Of a stretch of DNA of 11,429 nucleotides, positions 10,001 through 11,429 are shown piece after piece; the first letter of the stretch is position 1; every line of letters begins with the position of its first letter. Below the pieces are notes generated by a model. The model had not been told where the DNA came from, ran no database searches, and saw only the letters and a program-made list of their open reading frames with translations. The DNA comes from Candidatus Omnitrophota bacterium (GTDB lineage: Bacteria > Omnitrophota > Gorgyraeia > Zapsychrales > Fredricksoniimonadaceae): NCBI GenBank assembly GCA_023247575.1, contig JAHFGE010000040.1:1-11429 (forward strand), given 5' to 3'. The translations under genes and the position numbers were made by a program.

Positions 10001-11427
10001 CCAACGGTTCCGTCCAGACCTTTGTATTCGCTGCGGCCGACAAGAGTACCAATCACGTTGCCGCGCATGTCGCGCTCCACACCTAAAGCAACTACTTTCC
10101 CATCACGTTTAATAACTTCCGCATTACCGCCGAAAGCATAAACACCTTTAATGTTCTTAGCAAAAATATTGAGGCGGTTCAACAAGCGTAAATTAGCGCC
10201 AAAACGATCAGCAGTGGGGGCAGCCTCAAAGTTAAATTTGACTTTGCCATAGTCAGCGCCCACACCAATAGAAGCGAATTCCTCGTCGCGAGCGCCAAAG
10301 ATACTGTCCTTGGCCGCTTCACGGTTCCCTGCCACATAAACCATCCAGTTTTCGTTAATCTTATGAGTTATGGTAACCTTCTGATAATTAGCTGCGTCAT
10401 CCGCTGTCAAACGTACGCCGCGGCTTGAAACAGCCTCATTAGTTAAAAGATCATAGAAGGTCACCGTATCATTCTTGGCGGCATGGCCAGAGGCAATACC
10501 AGCTTCCAGAATGATCTTATTCACTTTGTTCGTACCCAAGTCGTAATCAATGATGCCGCTTAAAGCTTTAATGGTATTGTCAGTGCCTTGCACATTGGCG
10601 CGAATAAGACCGGTTATCCCTATGTAAATGCGATCACCGCTATAACCGATGGAATCCATCACTAAGAAGTACTTGTGTTTTACATCTGTATAGGTGTTAT
10701 CCGGCGTCTGGTCAAATCTATCGCCATAGACATAGCCTAATTTAAGGCTATTCATAAGGTTCTCCGCTTGAGTCGGTGTCATGTCAGCACCGACGATCAT
10801 GTAATTGTTCTGGTAACTGTTATCAAAGGCCCTTAAGGTTCCGAAGTTCAAATTAAACTTACGGCTTAGATCGGTAACCATATAATTCTGGTTGGCAACC
10901 CCTTTGGCGATTTCTTCTCTGTTGGCAGATTCAATACGATTGACCGCCACGACATCTTTAAGGACAATGCGTGTACCATCAGGTAAATAAATGCTGTTGC
11001 CCATAATCGTTATTTGTGTCTGCGGGCCACGATTATTGGCAAAGAACCTGTTAACGACCTCCAACAGGTCGCGGCGATCTTTAGCACTTAAGTTGGATTT
11101 AGCAATGACCTGCATCATCTTTTCTTTCAGGGCTTGTACCTTCCCTTCAGTGGCTTTGAGATCTTCGTTGGCCTTAACAACAAAGTCGCTAACCTTATTG
11201 GCCAATCTGTCATACTCTTTCTGCGCAGATTTGAGATCTTTAATATCATGAAGTTTCAGACGAACGGCGCCGTTGGCATTGTTCATTTGATCGAGCATAT
11301 CGCGTAAAGGATCGCGGCCAAAGCCTGTGCGAGAAGCAGCTGTCTGTAAAGCGGCCAGACCATTTTTTAATTCAAAGGCATTGATGGCCTGCAATTTCGC
11401 CTGCAAAGCAGGTGTGTACAATTTCCC
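1..11427 (-). CDS. Giant multidomain membrane protein with GH17-like and GT2-like domains, partial at both ends
   Basis: A single frame of 3809 sense codons spans the whole window, with neither start nor stop inside it. The frame checks out at both ends and at about twenty internal landmarks whose residue numbers agree with their base positions. The translation looks like real protein throughout: recognisable domain motifs, amphipathic helices, hydrophobic membrane segments and varied composition. Domain order is coiled coil, beta-rich region, unknown region, GH17-like hydrolase, beta-rich modules, membrane segment, further membrane helices, GT2-like domain, membrane helices, internal lipobox-like signal and unknown C-terminus. 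Only three cysteines were seen (C1126, C1614, C3436). The likely role is in envelope polysaccharide synthesis or remodelling, inferred from the domains. No promoter or ribosome-binding site can be assigned because the start lies upstream of the window. A missed frameshift or a chain of separate genes is unlikely, as no gap or overlap occurs anywhere. Confidence 0.95.
1021..1080 (-). other. Last transmembrane helix in the window (residues 3450-3469)
   Basis: MVLVVIISIGVFVPIIIQVI is a strong hydrophobic helix followed by K3470 and further basic residues. It lies only 14 residues after the lipobox-like cysteine, so with the preceding hydrophobic stretch it could form a hairpin instead of a lipoprotein anchor. 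Confidence 0.8.
1120..1212 (-). other. Internal lipoprotein-signal-like sequence with lipobox (residues 3406-3436)
   Basis: M3406 begins a stretch with the full layout of a type II signal peptide: a basic n-region (VKIKAKAKSAKA), a hydrophobic h-region (VPVIIGLMLSFL), and the lipobox LSGC with C3436, followed by S and charged residues. It lies in frame inside the giant ORF. No Shine-Dalgarno-like sequence precedes the ATG, so I do not call a separate gene. It may be a fossil of a fused lipoprotein gene, a genuine processing site, or simply a membrane helix. Confidence 0.5.
1213..1551 (-). other. Lys-rich soluble linker (residues 3293-3405)
   Basis: This is a highly charged, Lys- and Asp-rich helical segment (for example SLEQLKKDLADDKSPGKDDK). 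The DNA is strongly AT-rich; bases 1501-1560 contain only 14 G or C. Net positive charge suggests a cytoplasmic location by the positive-inside rule. No family was recognised. Confidence 0.45.
1552..1914 (-). other. C-terminal membrane helix cluster (residues 3172-3292)
   Basis: About 120 residues contain four or five hydrophobic helices, for example SLALILIFAPFHPYAVVAML, AAVVGVLAIVFGGAIIWAAL and GIIYGLIAATYVLLWDLW. They are separated by short basic loops (KNGR and KKDEKYSK). This completes the membrane domain around the GT2-like fold. The exact helix number cannot be settled by eye, so the side of the following linker is uncertain. Confidence 0.75.
1915..2142 (-). other. Interhelical segment with possible interfacial helix (residues 3096-3171)
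   Basis: A 76-residue stretch between membrane blocks contains the aromatic amphipathic helix YYARFWSLVFTYLPLMAI, which could be interfacial or a further membrane helix. A basic loop follows (NKKIDQGLKEGK) and then another short helix (KDTAHEIGAFLELLHIF). It is comparable in position to interfacial helices of GT2 synthases. No sequence family was identified. Confidence 0.45.
2143..2259 (-). other. Transmembrane helices following the GT2-like domain (residues 3057-3095)
   Basis: Thirty-nine hydrophobic residues (starting VMIFLGAMFLSMTPFAFLAA, then a second helix up to AIIAGG) form a probable helix pair. In membrane GT2 synthases the helices just after the QxxRW region form the polymer channel; these occupy that position. 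Confidence 0.8.
2338..3243 (-). other. GT2-like glycosyltransferase domain with degenerate motifs (residues ~2729-3030)
   Basis: Several GT2 landmarks occur in the right order and spacing. K2850-x-x-A-W-N2855 matches the K-x-x-A-L-N motif. GFYMDFAHHIYPSDMFLLPF has D2875 where the DxD motif normally sits. FIEDTSTGNEILAGGYHF carries E2967-D2968 at the (T/S)ED position, 92 residues later and close to the family spacing. FQRLMKS sits where QxxRW is expected (Q3023). Departures from consensus: DxD reads DFA, losing the second Asp, and QxxRW reads QRLMK. Flanking membrane helices on both sides match processive synthases such as cellulose and cyclic glucan synthases. The GT2 family normally uses nucleotide sugars at the cytoplasmic face. 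Activity is uncertain: this could be a pseudoenzyme, or a diverged lineage using other residues. Confidence 0.65.
3244..3915 (-). other. Helical linker before the GT2-like domain (residues 2505-2728)
   Basis: About 224 mainly helical and strongly charged residues, with Lys/Arg/Glu-rich helices such as DPIEQLPKIKDKRAQEKLKE and KLTFAETVKEISAKTGELEQ. No membrane segment or recognised family. It may correspond to the N-terminal, donor-binding side of a diverged glycosyltransferase fold, but I could not locate the usual first Asp motif. A cytoplasmic location is inferred from the flanking hairpin and GT2-like domain. Confidence 0.45.
3916..4041 (-). other. Transmembrane hairpin (residues 2463-2504)
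   Basis: Two hydrophobic helices, FAFWWAVVNLGVTAVTTYY and YISVPISIAIMLVTL, are separated by a short WDSMPAP turn and followed by basic residues (R2505, R2509). The Trp/Tyr at the ends suit membrane interfaces. These helices precede the GT2-like domain, as in membrane-embedded polysaccharide synthases. Confidence 0.8.
4162..4263 (-). other. Hydrophobic block, one long or two short transmembrane helices (residues 2389-2422)
   Basis: Thirty-four largely hydrophobic residues are broken only by K2406 (FAGALGISGVWLLKGAVIS), then end in R2423 and K2426. A tight helical hairpin would keep both flanks cytoplasmic, which the later GT2-like domain requires; a single long helix is also possible. Confidence 0.7.
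4264..4824 (-). other. Soluble linker, probably cytoplasmic (residues 2202-2388)
   Basis: A mainly helical, charged region of about 185 residues lies between the first and second hydrophobic blocks. It contains an acidic patch (ISDDDMEQ) and amphipathic helices (for example EPILNLLSAIIASQG). No family was recognised. Its position matches the cytoplasmic segment that precedes the membrane helices of GT2-type synthases. Confidence 0.5.
4825..4908 (-). other. First transmembrane segment (residues 2174-2201)
   Basis: A clear hydrophobic helix, GIIVITLMLPFILFMALKL, is followed by positively charged residues (R2202, K2205, K2208). This is the first membrane segment seen from the N-terminal side. 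By the positive-inside rule it would place the preceding ~2170 residues outside the cytoplasm and the following linker inside, matching a GH17-like domain outside and a GT2-like domain inside. Confidence 0.85.
6643..6723 (-). repeat. GDKEP repeat, copy 2 (residues 1569-1595)
   Basis: This is the second copy of the GDKEP module, with GDKEPFTTSTT and the following strand GKLYIKVDI. See copy 1 at 7393-7473. Divergence outside the core motif indicates an old duplication. Confidence 0.55.
6763..6822 (-). repeat. DGQQ repeat, copy 2 (residues 1536-1555)
   Basis: WDGQQYRTARVGKPNYNG lies 33 residues before GDKEP copy 2. It matches the DGQQ copy at 7039-7098. The spacing of the DGQQ and GDKEP motifs is not conserved between copies, so the repeat unit is either large and shuffled or only partly preserved. 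Confidence 0.45.
7039..7098 (-). repeat. DGQQ repeat, copy 1 (residues 1444-1463)
   Basis: FDGQQIWKAGETKPTFELNG aligns with WDGQQYRTARVGKPNYNG at residues 1536-1553, sharing (F/W)DGQQ, a KP about ten residues later, and a following NG. It is probably a duplicated beta-hairpin element of the modular region. Confidence 0.5.
7393..7473 (-). repeat. GDKEP repeat, copy 1 (residues 1319-1345)
   Basis: The string GDKEPYLTALT is followed by a strand with G..KITIGTN. It matches copy 2 about 250 residues later (GDKEPFTTSTT followed by GKLYIKVDI). The pattern GDKEP(Y/F)xTxxT and the downstream strand are shared, and the DNA of the core also matches. It is a diverged internal protein repeat, probably marking the same strand position in two homologous beta modules. 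Confidence 0.55.
7882..8733 (-). other. GH17-like glycoside hydrolase / beta-glucan transglycosylase domain (residues 899-1182)
   Basis: About 284 residues read as a clan GH-A TIM barrel. Visible landmarks in order: the first strand GFRGFNLSYDEQ; the early barrel motif HVRTYQ; IIGISPADI; the acid/base motif VVVANEAERHPEWW with E992 after N991; DIIGFNIYRG; the nucleophile motif SYISEVGG with E1088; and the late-barrel motif FMEYRDEKWKEP (from F1131) followed by FGVVKEDGTPKEAYWAL. In GH17 the matching motifs are GNE, SETGWP and FEAFDEPWK. The 96-residue spacing between the two glutamates suits the family, and the length is near that of bacterial GH17 domains. Members hydrolyse or transglycosylate beta-1,3-glucans and related polymers outside the cytoplasm. 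Both catalytic glutamates are present, so the domain is probably active; the exact substrate cannot be read. Another clan GH-A family, such as GH5 or GH2-like, is the main alternative. Confidence 0.75.
8734..9972 (-). other. Mixed alpha/beta region of unknown family preceding the GH domain (residues 486-898)
   Basis: This stretch mixes helices (around residues 540-600) with strand-turn patterns such as YWFKKDGRRVVLGSGE and DGRKYTVVYDKDRKEIGRLH. The latter pair resembles short DG-containing beta repeats. I recognise no family. The last 40 residues are less ordered, Pro-rich and Ala-rich, and include the signal-peptidase-like string AQAAEP at residues 873-878, immediately before the GH17-like domain. 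This part probably forms a linker. There is no cysteine. Confidence 0.4.
9973..11028 (-). other. Beta-rich region of unknown family (residues 134-485)
   Basis: Residues 134-485 alternate polar and hydrophobic residues in short strands separated by Gly, Asn and Asp turns (for example ITIMGNSIYLPDGTRIVL, EFASIGVGADYGKVKFNF, and KGVYAFGGNAEVIKRDGKVV). The second half, from about residue 330, resembles consecutive strands of an outer-membrane barrel or a beta-solenoid. There is no cysteine and no enzymatic motif I recognise. The region leads into a Pro-rich break (around LNPIPIPLNS, near base 9910). I infer a structural or adhesive extracytoplasmic module. Structure prediction would separate barrel from solenoid. 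Confidence 0.45.
11029..11427 (-). other. Coiled-coil-like charged helical segment (residues 1-133 of the giant ORF)
   Basis: Residues 55-132 are rich in Lys, Glu, Asp, Leu and Val at heptad-like spacing with almost no Pro or Gly (for example the run around DLKATEGKVQALKEKMMQVI), typical of a coiled coil or long helical hairpin. Residues 1-50 are also helical and Ala/Leu rich. Such segments often act as spacers or oligomerisation stalks in large surface proteins. No catalytic motif is visible. The segment continues upstream of the window, so its full length and partner helix are unknown. Confidence 0.6.
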
Positions 11428-11429
11428 TT

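Noticed and set aside
1..11429. Promoters, terminators, tRNA, CRISPR, insertion sequence ends or attachment sites
   Set aside because: There is no intergenic sequence. I saw no spaced direct repeats, inverted terminal repeats, cloverleaf or hairpin-plus-T-tract that is not better explained as coding sequence.

Overview
The window is one uninterrupted open reading frame on the minus strand. Reading from base 11427 down to base 1 gives exactly 3809 codons. I found no stop codon in them by hand translation, and there is no credible start, terminator, intergenic gap, RNA gene, insertion sequence or CRISPR array. The gene enters and leaves the window, so the protein is longer than 3809 residues. 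Residue numbers below are window-relative: residue 1 is the codon at 11427-11425 and residue 3809 is the codon at 3-1. All plus-strand and short minus-strand ORFs here are shadows of this frame.

Layout from N- to C-terminus (right to left on the map): a charged coiled-coil stretch (residues 1-133); a beta-rich region (134-485); a mixed region of unknown family (486-898); a glycoside hydrolase domain resembling GH17, with both expected catalytic glutamates (899-1182); about 985 residues of beta-rich modules with short internal repeats (1183-2167); a first membrane segment (2175-2201); a linker; two hydrophobic blocks (2389-2422 and 2463-2504); a helical linker; a GT2-like glycosyltransferase fold with eroded catalytic motifs (about 2729-3030); more membrane helices (3057-3095 and 3172-3292); a Lys-rich linker; an internal lipobox-like signal (3406-3436) and another membrane helix (3450-3469); then about 340 C-terminal residues of unknown family.

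The simplest model is a giant envelope protein. The N-terminal ~2170 residues, including the GH17-like domain, would lie outside the cytoplasmic membrane, and the GT2-like domain would sit in the cytoplasm between membrane helices, as in processive polysaccharide synthases. GH17 and membrane GT2 modules occur together in bacterial beta-glucan synthesis systems of the NdvB/NdvC type, so a role in making, remodelling or sensing a beta-glucan-like polymer is plausible. The degenerate GT2 motifs leave open whether that domain is catalytic.

The organism cannot be named from this sequence alone. A gene of this size combining carbohydrate-active domains and membrane helices, with mixed and moderate base composition, fits the giant genes reported from Candidatus Omnitrophota (formerly OP3). 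I treat that as a tentative inference.
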